64,000 nucleotides of DNA from Agromyces mangrovi (GCF_030296695.1 NZ_AP027737.1:3549807-3613806), one strand, 5' to 3'. Positions 22,328 to 35,039 are shown, numbered from the stretch's first letter. Translations and numbers: made by a program. Notes: generated by a model not told the origin, from the letters alone.

Positions 22328-23251
22328 CTACCGCCCGCGGGCCCGAGGCCGCATCAAGTCTACGACGTTCTGCGCGGCCTCGGCGACGTCGTGGTTCACG
22401 ACCGTGTGGTCGAACTCGTCCACTGCTGCGAGTTCCACCCGTGCCGTCTCGAGCCGGCGCTGCTGCTCGGCGGGCGATTCGGTGCCCCGTCCGACCAGCC
22501 GCCGCACGAGCTCGTCCCAGGTCGGCGGCAGCAGGAAGATGAGCGTCGCCTCAGGCATCGCACGCCGCACCGACCGCGCACCCTGGATGTCGATCTCGAG
22601 GAGCACGCTGTTGCCGTCGGCGATGGCGCGCTCCACGGGCGCCTTCGGGGTGCCGTACCGGTGCGCGTTGTGCACGACCGCCCATTCGAGCAGTTCGTCC
22701 TCCGACACCAGCCGGTCGAACTCGGCGTCGTCGACGAAGTAGTAGCTCTGCCCCTCGACCTCGCCGGGGCGGGGCGCACGCGTGGTGGCCGACACCGACA
22801 GCATGACGTCGGGGTGATTGCGGCGGATGTAGGACGCGACCGTACCCTTGCCGACCGCGGTCGGGCCGGCGAGCACCACGAGGCGGTTGCCGATCCCGCC
22901 GTGCGCGGCGATCCAGTCGGCGAGGAAGGCGCGCAGCGCGAGCCGCTGGCGCCGGCCGAGGCCGCCGAGCCGCTTCGCGTCGGCGATGCCGAGCTCGCGC
23001 ATGATGCGCACGCGCTTGGTCTCGCCGATCGCGGGCACGGAGGTGAGGAACTCGGTCGCGCGCAGGGTGGCCTCCGGCGTGGAGGCGTCCTCGAAGGCGA
23101 CGCGCAGCACGTCGAGCGGGCTGCGGCTGCCGTCGGCGACGGACGCCTTCACGGCGGCGCGGGCGCGCCGTGCCGCGACCGCTGCGCGCGAGGCGGCGAC
23201 GCGGTCGACGTCGGGCGGCGCGGGCGGACCGCTGCGCGCGGGCTCAGCCAC
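22328..23251 (-). CDS. gmk: Fused integration host factor (mIHF-like) and guanylate kinase
   Basis: The C-terminal two thirds (about residues 118-307) is guanylate kinase, GMP to GDP: P-loop VLAGPTAVGKGTV, SATTRAPRPGEVEGQSYYFV, LEWAVVHNAHRYGTPKAPVE and LEIDIQGARSVRR. The first ~110 residues match the actinobacterial integration host factor: AASRAAVAARRARAAVK, FLTSVPAIGETKRVRIMREL and the closing RLGGLGRRQRLALRAFL, which in mycobacteria is the separate mIHF protein next to gmk. There is no stop or start between the two. GTG 23251 overlaps the pyrF stop by 8 nt (GTGGCTGA). The product would combine nucleoid DNA binding with a purine kinase, unless it is processed. Confidence 0.93.
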   Translation of the reverse strand: MAEPARSGPPAPPDVDRVAASRAAVAARRARAAVKASVADGSRSPLDVLRVAFEDASTPEATLRATEFLTSVPAIGETKRVRIMRELGIADAKRLGGLGRRQRLALRAFLADWIAAHGGIGNRLVVLAGPTAVGKGTVASYIRRNHPDVMLSVSATTRAPRPGEVEGQSYYFVDDAEFDRLVSEDELLEWAVVHNAHRYGTPKAPVERAIADGNSVLLEIDIQGARSVRRAMPEATLIFLLPPTWDELVRRLVGRGTESPAEQQRRLETARVELAAVDEFDHTVVNHDVAEAAQNVVDLMRPRARGR

Positions 23252-24110
23252 GGGCCACCGCCGTGGCCTCGGCGCGACGCGCGATCGCGTCGCGGATGCC
23301 GTCGGGACCGGCCGCCAGGATCGAGCGCGACTCGTTCGCGATCACGCCGCCGGCAAGTGCTCCGAACGTGTCGCGCAGGTCGGCGAGCTCGGCGCCCTGG
23401 TGGCCGAACCCGGGTGCGAGCACCGGCGTGCGCGGGGTCGACGCATCGTCCGGGTCGATGCCGGCCGCCCGCAGGTCGACGGTCGCCCCGATCACCACAC
23501 CGGTCGAGCCGAACGCCTGCTCGCCCGCATCCGGCTCCTCGGCGTTCCAGGTCGCGACACCCGAGCAGATCGCGGCCGAGACCGTCGACCCCTCCCGGCT
23601 GCTCTGCTGGAGCACCGAGCGCTGGATCGCGGCGGCCTCGGGATTGGAGGTCGCGGCGAGCACGAACAGGCCCTTCCCGTGCCGCTCGGCGAGGCGGTGC
23701 GTGCCCGCCAGCGCGCCGAGGCCCTGGAACGGGTTCACGGTAAGTGCGTCCGCCTCGAGCGGCGAACCGGGCTCGAGCCACGCGCGTGCGTACGCGTCCA
23801 TGGTCGAGTCGATGTCGCCGCGCTTGGCGTCGGCGATGACGAGGATGCCCGCACCGCGCGCCTCGGCGAGCACGCGCTCGAGCCCGGCGATGCCCGCCGA
23901 GCCGAACCGCTCGAAGAACGCCACCTGCGGCTTGCAGATGCCGGCGCGCCCGGCCATCGCGTCGACGACGCGCAGGCCGAACTCGCGCACGCCCGCACCC
24001 GACTCCGGGAGCCCCCACGCGTCGAGCAGCCCGGCGTGCGGGTCGATGCCCACGCAGAGCCGGCCGAACCGGTCGAACGACTCCCCCAGTCGCGTGCCGA
24101 ACGATGCCAC
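23244..24110 (-). CDS. pyrF: Orotidine 5'-phosphate decarboxylase (long, mycobacterial type)
   Basis: Final step of UMP synthesis, decarboxylating OMP. At 288 residues it is the longer type-2 PyrF, recognised by LCVGIDPHAGLL and ILVIADAKRGDIDSTMDAY, which carries the catalytic Asp-Lys-Asp array, plus VLAPGFGHQGAEL. GTG 24110 starts 1 bp after the carB stop. It closes the UMP operon and leads directly into the gmk fusion, so pyrimidine and GMP kinase genes are coupled. Confidence 0.97.
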   Translation of the reverse strand: MASFGTRLGESFDRFGRLCVGIDPHAGLLDAWGLPESGAGVREFGLRVVDAMAGRAGICKPQVAFFERFGSAGIAGLERVLAEARGAGILVIADAKRGDIDSTMDAYARAWLEPGSPLEADALTVNPFQGLGALAGTHRLAERHGKGLFVLAATSNPEAAAIQRSVLQQSSREGSTVSAAICSGVATWNAEEPDAGEQAFGSTGVVIGATVDLRAAGIDPDDASTPRTPVLAPGFGHQGAELADLRDTFGALAGGVIANESRSILAAGPDGIRDAIARRAEATAVARG

Positions 24111-24111
24111 G

Positions 24112-27395
<3,284 letters not shown>

Positions 27396-27396
<1 letters not shown>

Positions 27397-28550
27397 CAGT
27401 TGCCGTTCTCCTTGCTCGCGATGACCATGTCGCGGAACCGGTCGAAGAGGTAGTTCGCGTCGTGCGGGCCGGCCGCCGACTCGGGGTGGTACTGCACCGA
27501 GAACGCGGGGATGTCGAGGCAGTTCAGGCCCTCGACCACGTCGTCGTTCAGGTCGATGTGGCTGACCTCGACGCGGCCGAAGCCCTCGCTCGACTCGGTC
27601 ACGCCCTCGCGGGGCGCGTCGACCGCGAACCCGTGGTTGTGCGCGGTGATCTCGACGCGGCCGGTCGCGCGGTCGAGCACGGGCTGGTTGATGCCGCGAT
27701 GGCCGAACGGCAGCTTGTACGTGCCGAAGCCGAGCGCACGGCCGAGCAGCTGGTTGCCGAAGCAGATGCCGAAGTACGGCAGGCCGGTGCGCAGCGCGGC
27801 GCGCAGCAGCTCGACATGGTGGTCGGATGCTCCGGGGTCGCCGGGGCCGTTCGAGAAGAACAGCGCGTCGGGCGACAGCGCCAGCAGTTCCTCCACGGTG
27901 ACGGTCTGCGGCAGCACGTGCACGTCGAAGCCGCGCTCGGCGAGGTAGCGGAGCGTGGAGGTCTTGACGCCCAGATCGAGCACCGCGACCGAGCCGACGC
28001 GCTCGCCCTCGTGGGCGAGCGAGTAGCCCTCGGTCGTGGAGACCTCGCCGGAGAGGTTGCGGCCGGTCATCTCCGCGCCGCCGCGGACGAGCGCGAGCTG
28101 CTCGTCGTCGGAGAGCGACGCGTCCGCTCCCGAGAAGATGCCCGCGCGCATCGCCCCGTCGGCGCGGATGTGGCGGGTGACCGCGCGCGTGTCGATGCCG
28201 CTGATGCCGACCACGCCGCCCGCGACGAGGTCGTCGTCGAGGCTGCGCTGGGCGCGGAAGTTCGACACCACGCGGGAGGGGTCGCGCACGACGTAGCCGG
28301 ACACCCAGATGTGCGAGGACTCCATGTCCTCGTCGTTCGCACCGGTGTTGCCGATGTGCGGCGCCGTCATGAGCACGATCTGGCCCGCGTACGACGGGTC
28401 GGTCAGCGTCTCCTGGTACCCGGTCATGCCGGTGGCGAACACCGCCTCGCCGAGCGTGCGGCCGGTCGCGCCGTAGGCGCGTCCGGCGTATCGGGTGCCG
28501 TCCTCGAGCACGAGGACCGCAGGGCCCGCGTCCTTCCCGGGGATCGCCAT
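27396..28550 (-). CDS. carA: Carbamoyl phosphate synthase small subunit
   Basis: Glutaminase subunit feeding ammonia to CarB. The 384 residues show the N-terminal CarA domain ([20 protein letters not shown]) and the class-I amidotransferase domain with the nucleophile in [12 protein letters not shown] and the His-Glu pair in [15 protein letters not shown] 28550 (MAIPGKDAG) was taken because it starts 1 bp after the preceding stop; the longer frame to 28691 is a shadow within the upstream gene. carA and carB overlap by one base, as expected for subunits made in equal amounts. Confidence 0.98.
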
Positions 28551-28551
28551 G

Positions 28552-29103
28552 TCAGGCCTCGCTTCCGTTGTCGCCGCCGGTGGCCGCTGCGGCCCCGGCG
28601 AGTGTGCTGAGGGCGTCCACGATGCGGGGGGCGTCGCCGACCCGCTGGGCCCTGAGATAGGTGTCGACGACGAGGTCGTCGGATGCCGCATCGGCGTCGG
28701 TCGTCCCCGCCCGCCAGGCGACGGAGATGAGCCCCTCGGGCTCGACGCCGCGGTCGATCGCCCAGCTCGCGGTCGTCACCTCGACGAGCGCATCGGCGGG
28801 CAGGTAGACCGGCGCCTCGCCGGCCAGGTCGAGCAGCACGCCGTCCTCGCGCACCTCGATGCGTCCGGTGGCGCGAAACCCGAGCCCACGCGGGGCGAGT
28901 CGCTCGACCGGCCGCCGGTGAGGCGTGGTCGCCACGTGCAGGACGGGCGCCTCGAGCACGAGCGTGCCCGGCTCGGCCGGCTGCGGGTGGTCGACGATGC
29001 GGGCGTCGCGGCGGCGGCGCCCACGCCACGACAGCAGCATGAGCGCGACGGCAACGAGGACGACGAGCCCGACGACGATGGCGCCGATCGCGTAGTTATC
29101 CAC
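28552..29103 (-). CDS. PH-like domain membrane protein of the pyr operon
   Basis: A 183-residue protein with one N-terminal membrane helix (about residues 4-24, [20 protein letters not shown]) followed by a basic stop-transfer GRRRRDAR and a cytoplasmic beta-rich domain. In actinobacteria the gene between pyrC and carA encodes such a PH-like (export-associated) domain protein; function is unknown. GTG 29103 overlaps the pyrC stop by 8 nt (GTGGATAA), and the stop lies 1 bp before carA, so it is locked into the operon. The tail is Ala/Gly-rich. The conserved position suggests a real but undescribed connection to pyrimidine or membrane physiology. Confidence 0.85.
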   Translation of the reverse strand: MDNYAIGAIVVGLVVLVAVALMLLSWRGRRRRDARIVDHPQPAEPGTLVLEAPVLHVATTPHRRPVERLAPRGLGFRATGRIEVREDGVLLDLAGEAPVYLPADALVEVTTASWAIDRGVEPEGLISVAWRAGTTDADAASDDLVVDTYLRAQRVGDAPRIVDALSTLAGAAAATGGDNGSEA

Positions 29104-30415
29104 GGGCACCTCCTGCGACCTCGTCGGCCGGACGCACCTCGCCATCGAGCACCGTCGGCACGCCGCGGTGGAACGTCGCCACCACGCGCCCCGGCAGGGT
29201 GCGACCGAGGTACGGCGAGTTGCGGCTGCGGCCCGCGAGCGAGCCGACGCCGAACTCGGCACGCACCTCCGGGTCGTAGAGCGCGAGCTCGGCGGGCGCG
29301 CCCGTCTCGAGCGCGTGCCCGTGGCCGGCCAGGCTGCCGATCCTCGCGGGAGCGGACGACATCACGCGCGCCACGTCCTCCCAGCCGAACCGGCCGGTCT
29401 CGACCATGGCCTCGTGCACGACCGACAGGGCGGACTCGAGCCCGACCATGCCGTTCGCCGCGGCATCCCACTCGCACTCCTTCGACTCGGCGGGGTGCGG
29501 GGCGTGGTCGGTCGCGACGATGTCGATCGTGCCGTCGGCCAGCGCGTCGCGCAGCGCCTCCACGTCCTCGGCGGTGCGCAGCGGCGGGTTGACCTTGTAG
29601 CGGGCGTCGTAGCTGGCGACCAGGTCGTCGGTGAGCAGCAGGTGGTGCGGGGTGACCTCGGCGGTGATGCGGATGCCCCGGGCCTTCGCCCAGCGGACGA
29701 CCTCGACCGACCCCGCGGTGGAGAGGTGGCAGACGTGCAGGCGGCTGCCGACGTGCTCGGCGAGCAGCGCGTCGCGCGCGATGATCGCCTCCTCGGCGAC
29801 CGCGGGCCAGCCGCGCAGGCCGAGCTCGCCGGACAGGGCGCCCTCGTTCATCTGCGCGCCCTCGGTCAGGCGCGGCTCCTGCGCGTGCTGCGCGATGACG
29901 CCGTCGAAGGCCTTGACGTACTCGAGCGCGCGTCGCATGAGCAGCGGGTCCCAGACGCACAGGCCGTCGTCGGAGAACACGCGCACCTTCGCTCGCGAGG
30001 CTGCCATCGCGCCGAGCTCGGCGAGCCGCTCCCCCGCGAGACCCACCGTCACGGCGCCGATGGGCTGCACGGTGACGTAGCCGGCGTCCTCGCCGAGGCG
30101 GAACTCCTGCTCGACCACGCCGGCGGTGTCGGCGACGGGCGAGGTGTTCGCCATCGGGAACACGGCCGTGTAGCCGCCCGCAGCGGCGGCCCGGCTGCCG
30201 GTCAGCACGGTCTCGCTCTGCTCGAACCCGGGCTCGCGCAGGTGCGTGTGCAGGTCGACGAGGCCGGGCAGGGCCAGCAGGCCGTCGGCGTCGATGACCG
30301 TCGCACCCGAGGCATCCGTCACCGAACCGGTCTCGGCGATGCGCCCGTCGTCGAGCAGCAGGTCGCCCCGCGTGCCGTCGACCAGGGTGGCGCCGCGGAT
30401 GAGCGTGCGGGTCAC
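29096..30415 (-). CDS. pyrC: Dihydroorotase
   Basis: Cyclises carbamoyl-aspartate to dihydroorotate. The 439 residues are of the class-I amidohydrolase type: zinc ligands in [12 protein letters not shown], metal histidines in [10 protein letters not shown] and [10 protein letters not shown], and the catalytic Asp in [13 protein letters not shown] 30415 overlaps the pyrB stop (GTGA). The open frame and length are normal. Together with pyrB it follows the actinobacterial pyrR-pyrB-pyrC order. Confidence 0.98.
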   Translation of the reverse strand: MTRTLIRGATLVDGTRGDLLLDDGRIAETGSVTDASGATVIDADGLLALPGLVDLHTHLREPGFEQSETVLTGSRAAAAGGYTAVFPMANTSPVADTAGVVEQEFRLGEDAGYVTVQPIGAVTVGLAGERLAELGAMAASRAKVRVFSDDGLCVWDPLLMRRALEYVKAFDGVIAQHAQEPRLTEGAQMNEGALSGELGLRGWPAVAEEAIIARDALLAEHVGSRLHVCHLSTAGSVEVVRWAKARGIRITAEVTPHHLLLTDDLVASYDARYKVNPPLRTAEDVEALRDALADGTIDIVATDHAPHPAESKECEWDAAANGMVGLESALSVVHEAMVETGRFGWEDVARVMSSAPARIGSLAGHGHALETGAPAELALYDPEVRAEFGVGSLAGRSRNSPYLGRTLPGRVVATFHRGVPTVLDGEVRPADEVAGGARG

Positions 30416-31365
30416 GCGGCCACCTCCCGCTCACCGGACAGCAGCAGGTACAGGGCAGCCATTCTCACCGAAACTCCGTTCGCAACCTGTTCGAGCACCG
30501 TGGACTGGGCCGAGTCGGCGGCCGACGCCGCGATCTCGAAACCCCGGTTCATCGGCCCCGGATGCATGACCATGGTAGTCCGCGGCAGCCGTGCGAACCG
30601 GGCGTCGTCGAGCCCCCAGGTGCGGGAGTACTCGCGACTGTTGGGGAAGAACGCGGCGTGCATGCGCTCGGCCTGCACGCGCAGCATCATGACCGCGTCG
30701 GGGCCCGAGTCGATCGCCGCGTCGAGGTCGTAGCCGACCCGCGCGGGCCACGCCGAGACGTCGACCGGCAGCAGCGTCGGCGGGGCCACGAGCGTGACCT
30801 CGGCGCCCAGCGCGTCGAGCAGCCAGACGTTCGAGCGGGCCACGCGCGAGTGCAGCACGTCGCCGACGATCACGACGCGCGCGCCGTCGAGCCCGCGACC
30901 GCGCGAGGCATCGCCGTGCAGCCGGCGGCGCATGGTGAACGCGTCGAGCAGTGCCTGGGTCGGATGCTCGTGGGTGCCGTCGCCGGCGTTCACGACGCCC
31001 GCGTCGATCCAGCCGCTCGTCGCGAGGGTCTGGGGCGCGCCGGATGCCTGGTGGCGCACCACGACCGCATCGGCGCCGATCGCCTGCAGCGTCTGCGCCG
31101 TGTCCTTCAGGCTCTCGCCCTTGGAGACGCTCGAGCCCTTCGCGCTGAACGTGATGACGTCGGCCGAGAGGCGCTTGGCCGCGGCCTCGAACGAGACGCG
31201 GGTGCGCGTGGAGTCCTCGAAGAAGAGGTTCACGACGGTGCGGCCGCGCAGCGTCGGGAGCTTCCGCACCTCGCGCTGCTGCACGGCGGCCATGTCCTCG
31301 GCGATGTCGAGCAGCTCGATCGCCCGGTCACGGCCGAGGTCGCGCGTGGAGAGCAGGTGCCTCAT
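30412..31365 (-). CDS. pyrB: Aspartate carbamoyltransferase catalytic chain
   Basis: Condenses carbamoyl phosphate with aspartate, the first committed pyrimidine step. The 317 residues include the carbamoyl-phosphate loop [13 protein letters not shown], the [12 protein letters not shown] segment and the aspartate-binding [12 protein letters not shown] 31365 ([10 protein letters not shown]) is the family start; a longer frame to 31401 adds 12 basic residues and is unlikely. No pyrI regulatory chain is present, normal for this group. The start lies inside the 3' end of pyrR as read here. Confidence 0.98.
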   Translation of the reverse strand: MRHLLSTRDLGRDRAIELLDIAEDMAAVQQREVRKLPTLRGRTVVNLFFEDSTRTRVSFEAAAKRLSADVITFSAKGSSVSKGESLKDTAQTLQAIGADAVVVRHQASGAPQTLATSGWIDAGVVNAGDGTHEHPTQALLDAFTMRRRLHGDASRGRGLDGARVVIVGDVLHSRVARSNVWLLDALGAEVTLVAPPTLLPVDVSAWPARVGYDLDAAIDSGPDAVMMLRVQAERMHAAFFPNSREYSRTWGLDDARFARLPRTTMVMHPGPMNRGFEIAASAADSAQSTVLEQVANGVSVRMAALYLLLSGEREVAA

Positions 31366-31903
31366 CGCTCGCCCCCTCGATCGTGACGCCGTCTTCGCCA
31401 TCGACCTCGCGTAGGAGCACGTTGATCCGCTCGCTCGCCGCGCTCGGCAGGTTCTTGCCGACGAAGTCGGCGCGGATCGGGAACTGGCGGTGCCCGCGGT
31501 CGACGAGCACGGCGAGCCGCACGGCGCGCGGACGCCCGAGGTCGGCGAGCGCGTCGAGCGCGGCGCGGATGGTGCGACCCGAGTAGAGCACGTCGTCGAC
31601 GAGCACGACGGTGCGGTCGTCGATGCCCACCGGCACGTCGGTCGGCGCCGGCGTGCGGGTGCGCGTGTGCGACAGGTCGTCGCGGTACATGGTCACGTCG
31701 AGCGAGCCCGCGAGCGCCGCCGGAGCGTTCGGCTCGATGCGACGGATGATCTCGGCGATGCGGGCGGCGAGCATGACGCCGCGCGTGGGAATGCCGAGGA
31801 TGACGAGATCGTCGACGCCCCGGTTGGACTCGAGGATCTCGTGGGCGATGCGCGTGAGCGCGCGTTCGATGTCGGCCTGCTGCAGCACGTGGCGCACAGC
31901 CAT
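31328..31903 (-). CDS. pyrR: Bifunctional pyr operon regulator/uracil phosphoribosyltransferase PyrR
   Basis: RNA-binding regulator of pyr mRNA that senses UMP/UTP and also has UPRTase activity. The PRPP-binding signature is [19 protein letters not shown] near residue 100, and the N-terminus has the [11 protein letters not shown] and [14 protein letters not shown] segments. As read it has 191 residues and overlaps pyrB by 38 bp, which is unusual. If the C run at 31372-31376 lacks one base, PyrR would instead end VTIEGGER with a TGA overlapping the pyrB ATG (ATGA), the arrangement seen elsewhere in the operon. The functional core is intact either way. Confidence 0.94.
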   Translation of the reverse strand: MAVRHVLQQADIERALTRIAHEILESNRGVDDLVILGIPTRGVMLAARIAEIIRRIEPNAPAALAGSLDVTMYRDDLSHTRTRTPAPTDVPVGIDDRTVVLVDDVLYSGRTIRAALDALADLGRPRAVRLAVLVDRGHRQFPIRADFVGKNLPSAASERINVLLREVDGEDGVTIEGASDEAPALHARPRP

Positions 31904-31941
31904 GCGGACTCCCTTCTCCGCCTCACGGGACGGACTTCAAA
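31904..31941 (-). promoter_or_regulatory. Candidate PyrR-binding RNA hairpin in the pyr leader
   Basis: Immediately before the pyrR ATG the transcript would contain AGUCC, GUCCCGUGAGGC and GGAGAAGGGAG. This fits the known PyrR-binding loop pattern (a UCC/GG upper stem closed by a purine-rich hexaloop, then a GAAGG segment). The GAAGGGAG is also the only plausible Shine-Dalgarno for pyrR. PyrR binding would therefore block ribosome access, as in mycobacteria, rather than act through a terminator; no terminator-like U run is visible here. Confidence 0.65.
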
Positions 31942-31958
31942 GGATGTCGGTTTCGTCG

Positions 31959-31964
31959 ATCCTA
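31959..31964 (-). promoter_or_regulatory. Candidate -10 box for the pyr operon
   Basis: TAGGAT on the minus strand fits the actinobacterial TANNNT -10 pattern. It would start transcription near 31952, giving a leader of about 50 nt that contains essentially only the PyrR hairpin. No good -35 hexamer is visible at the expected spacing, so this is a positional inference. Confidence 0.4.
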
Positions 31965-32014
31965 CCTGACGCCGCGCTCTGGCGGCGGCGGCCCGTGCCG
32001 TGCTCCAATGACCC

Positions 32015-33312
32015 ATGGCAGACGTCATGATCGCGGTGATGCCCTTCGCGGGGCATGTCGCACCGCTGGCCGCGGTGGCCGAGGCCTTCGTCGAGGCGGG
32101 CCACGCCGTGCGCGTCTACACCGGCCGTGCGTACGCCGAGCGGTTCGCGGCCCTCGGCGCCGAGGTGGTGCCCTGGCAGTCCGCCCCGGACTTCGACGAA
32201 CTCGACCTCGCCGCCACGTTCCCCGCGCTCCGCGGTCGCAAAGGTCCGCGCCAGCTGCTCGCGAACGTCGAGCACCTGTTCGTCGGCACCGGGGCGGCGC
32301 AGGGCGAGGACCTCGCCCGCGCGTTCGCGGCGCGCCCGTGGGACGTCATCGTGGCCGACGGGCTCAGCCTCGGCACGCACCTCGTGGCGGAACGCCTCGG
32401 CACCCCGTCGGTCACCGTGAGCATCGTCCCGCTCTCGATGCCGACCCCGGAGCTGCCCCCGCCGATCCTCCCGCTGCTCCCCGCGACCGGTCCGCTCGGG
32501 CGCCTCCGCGACCGCGTGCTCTTCGCGGCGCTGGAGACGTTCTCACGCGGCGTGCGGCGGGCGTACGACGCCCAGCGCGCGGCGTTCGGCCTGCCGCCGA
32601 CCGACGCGCCGCTCGACGCAGCGTGGCACTCCCCGACCTGGTCTGCGCGTCCGGGGTGCCCGAACTCGAGTTCCCCCGCAGCTCGTGGCCCGTCCGCGTC
32701 GAGTTCGTGGGCGCCCTCGCGCCCACCGGGTCGATCCGGCCGGCACCGCCGGCGTGGTGGGCCGACCTGCGCGACGATCGGCCGATCGTGCACGTGACCC
32801 AGGGCACGCTCAACGTCGACCCGGACGACCTCATCCGGCCGACGTTCGCGGCCCTGGGGCGCCAACCGGTGTCGATCGTGGCCACGACGGGTCGGGCCGA
32901 CGCGCCGGAGCTGCCGTTCCCCGCCCCGCCGAACGCGCATGTCGCGGGGCTGGTCGACTACGCGGCGCTGCTGCCGCGGCTCGACGCGATGATCACGAAC
33001 GGCGGATGGGGCGGGGTGCTCGCCGCGCTCGCGCACGGCGTGCCGCTGATCGTCGCGGGCGGCGACATCGACAAGCCGGTGATCGCCGCACGCATCGGCT
33101 GGGCCGGTGCGGGCATCGACCTGCGCACCGGCACACCGAAGCCGCGGGCGATCCTGCGCGCCTGGCGACGGCTCTCCGCCGACCCCGGCTACCGGGAGCG
33201 CGCCGCGGCGATCGGTCGCGCCCTGCGCGCACACGACGGCCCACGCGAGGTCGTCGCGCACACGCTCGGGCTCATCGAGCACCGGCGTGCAGGCGGGCTC
33301 ACTCGCCGGTGA
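32015..33312 (+). pseudogene. GT1-family glycosyltransferase, frameshifted near 32628
   Basis: UDP-glycosyltransferase of the macrolide/flavonoid GT-B type. The N-terminal Rossmann half reads MADVMIAVMPFAGHVAPLAA with the typical GH motif, then VIVADGLSLGTHLVAERLGTP. At about residue 205 (PLDAAWHSP) the frame departs. The C-terminal donor-binding half resumes one frame over with LPDLVCASGVPELEFP, VTQGTLN, AHVAGLVDYAALLPRLDAMITNGGWGGV and KPVIAARIGWAGAGI. One base lost around 32626-32630 explains it; restoration gives 432 residues. It is on the opposite strand between nusB and pyrR blocks and looks like an inserted accessory gene. Acceptor unknown. Unlike the core genes, true decay is conceivable here. 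Confidence 0.82.
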
Positions 33313-33967
33313 TGAAGGCGCGCACCTCGTCGGCGTCGAACGCGCCGGTGTAGACCGCGCCGTCGACGAGCAGCGTCGGCGTGCCCTCGATGCGCTCGAT
33401 CTCGGCGCCCTCGATCGGGCCGTTCAGCGCGGCGTCGTTCACCGCCTGCACCCAGTCGACGTACGTGTTCGCGGCGATGCAGTCGGCCGCGCCCGGTGCA
33501 CCCGCGTCCGCGGCGAGCGATGCGAGCGCGTCGTCGTCGAGCCCGGCGGCATCCGACGGCTGGTTCTCGAACACCGCGGCGACCATCGGCAGCAGCGCGT
33601 CGGGCTCGTCGGCGGCGACGCACGTCATCGCCGAACCGGCGCGCGACGAGTACGCCGTCTCGCTCGACCGGTCGAGGAAGTTCATGGGGTGGATCGCGTA
33701 GGTGATCGTGCCGTCGTCGACCAACTCGGCCAGCGTGTCGCCGGCCTCGGCCTCGAAGTCGGCGCAGTGCGGGCACGCCGGGTCGACCCAGGCCTCCACG
33801 CGGATGTCGCCGGTGCCGACGACGAGTGCGAGCTCGTCGAGGTGCGCCGCGCCGATCGTTCCGGTCGGGAGGTCGGTGGGCGTGGCATCCGTGCCCTGAT
33901 CGGCGCAGCCGGCCAGCGCCAGCGCGAGCGCCGCGGCGCCGACGAGTGCTCCGACGCGACGGATCAC
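33299..33967 (-). CDS. DsbA-like thioredoxin-fold lipoprotein
   Basis: A 222-residue secreted lipoprotein. The signal peptide is basic MIRR, then a hydrophobic Ala/Leu stretch and the lipobox LAGC with Cys21. The mature part carries a thioredoxin-like active site DPACPHCADF (CPHC at 65-68), as in DsbA/DsbG-type oxidoreductases, and the cis-Pro motif appears as EGTPTLLVDG. Two further cysteines (MTCVAA, AADCIA) could form a structural disulfide. GTG 33967 overlaps the nusB stop (GTGA). Its 3' end overlaps the convergent glycosyltransferase by 14 bp. It probably acts in extracytoplasmic disulfide formation; the partner is unknown. Confidence 0.88.
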   Translation of the reverse strand: MIRRVGALVGAAALALALAGCADQGTDATPTDLPTGTIGAAHLDELALVVGTGDIRVEAWVDPACPHCADFEAEAGDTLAELVDDGTITYAIHPMNFLDRSSETAYSSRAGSAMTCVAADEPDALLPMVAAVFENQPSDAAGLDDDALASLAADAGAPGAADCIAANTYVDWVQAVNDAALNGPIEGAEIERIEGTPTLLVDGAVYTGAFDADEVRAFITGE

Positions 33968-34377
33968 GAGCGGTCCCCCGCCACGGCCGAGAGCAGCCCG
34001 TTCACGAAGCCCGCCGAGTCGTCGGTCGAGAGCACCGTGACCGACTCGACGGCCTCGGAGATCGCCACGCCGTCGGGCACCTCGTCGTTGTAGACGATCT
34101 CCCACACGCCGATGCGCAGCACGGCGCGGTCGATCGCGGGCATGCGCTCGAGGGTCCAGCCGCGGGAGTGCGACGTGATGAGCTCGTCGATCTCGGCGCG
34201 GTGGTCGATGACGCCGTCGACGATCTCGCGGGCGTACAGCCACGACGCCTGGCGCTCGGGCTCGCCGACCGCACGCTCCGCCTCGTCGGCGAGCACGCGC
34301 TCGACCGGCACCTCGCGGAGGTCCGCCGCGTAGAGCATGTCCAGCGCGCGCTTGCGCGCCTTCGTGCGGGCGCTCAC
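33964..34377 (-). CDS. nusB: Transcription antitermination factor NusB
   Basis: RNA-binding antitermination factor for rRNA transcription. The 137 residues are all-helical, opening with ARTKARKRALDMLYAADLRE (arginine-rich RNA contact and helix 1) and including IDRAVLRIGVWEIVYNDEVP and VTVLSTDDSAGFVNGLLSAV. GTG 34377 shares one base with the efp TAG stop. efp-nusB is a standard actinobacterial pair. Confidence 0.96.
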   Translation of the reverse strand: MSARTKARKRALDMLYAADLREVPVERVLADEAERAVGEPERQASWLYAREIVDGVIDHRAEIDELITSHSRGWTLERMPAIDRAVLRIGVWEIVYNDEVPDGVAISEAVESVTVLSTDDSAGFVNGLLSAVAGDRS

Positions 34378-34940
34378 TAGTCGTTCACGCGTCCGAGGTA
34401 GTCGCCGGTGCGGGTGTCGACCTTGACCTTGGTGCCGGTCTCGAGGAACAGCGGCACCTGGATCTCGTAGCCGGTCTCGAGCGTGGCGGGCTTGGTGCCG
34501 CCGGTGGAGCGGTCGCCCTGCAGGCCCGGCTCGGTGTAGGTGATCTCGAGCACGACGGATGCCGGCAGGTCGAGGTACAGCGGGTTGCCGTCGTGCATTG
34601 CGATGGTGACCGGCTGGTTCTCGAGCATGTAGTTCTTCGCGTCGCCGACGACCGTGTCGGTCACGTTGACCTGGTCGTAGTCGGTGGCGTCCATGAACAC
34701 GAAGCTCTCGCCGTCGTTGTACAGGTACGTGTAGTCGCGGCGGTCGACGTTCTGGATGTCGACCTTCGCGCCGGCGTTGTAGGTGCGGTCGACGACCTTG
34801 CCGCTCACGACGTTCTTCAGCTTGGTGCGCACGAACGCGCCGCCCTTGCCGGGCTTGACGTGCTGGAACTCGATCACCGTCCAGAGCTGTCCGTCGATGC
34901 TCAGGACGACGCCGTTCTTGATGTCCGCAGTGCTCGCCAT
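34377..34940 (-). CDS. efp: Elongation factor P
   Basis: Ribosome factor that relieves stalling at polyproline. The 187 residues have three beta-barrel domains; the tip loop that reaches the peptidyl-transferase centre is [16 protein letters not shown] with Lys32. The C-terminal OB part is [26 protein letters not shown] 34940 ([10 protein letters not shown]) was chosen; the extension to 35027 is not family-like. No EpmA/EpmB-type modification genes are nearby. It is followed directly by nusB. Confidence 0.98.
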   Translation of the reverse strand: MASTADIKNGVVLSIDGQLWTVIEFQHVKPGKGGAFVRTKLKNVVSGKVVDRTYNAGAKVDIQNVDRRDYTYLYNDGESFVFMDATDYDQVNVTDTVVGDAKNYMLENQPVTIAMHDGNPLYLDLPASVVLEITYTEPGLQGDRSTGGTKPATLETGYEIQVPLFLETGTKVKVDTRTGDYLGRVND

Positions 34941-35039
34941 GTGTGATGTTCCGTTTCGATAGAGAAGTCCGCGGGCGCGCCGAATCGGCCGCGGCCCGCA
35001 GAGCAGTCTAGACGCCGGGGCGCGCAACGGCCCAATGCA

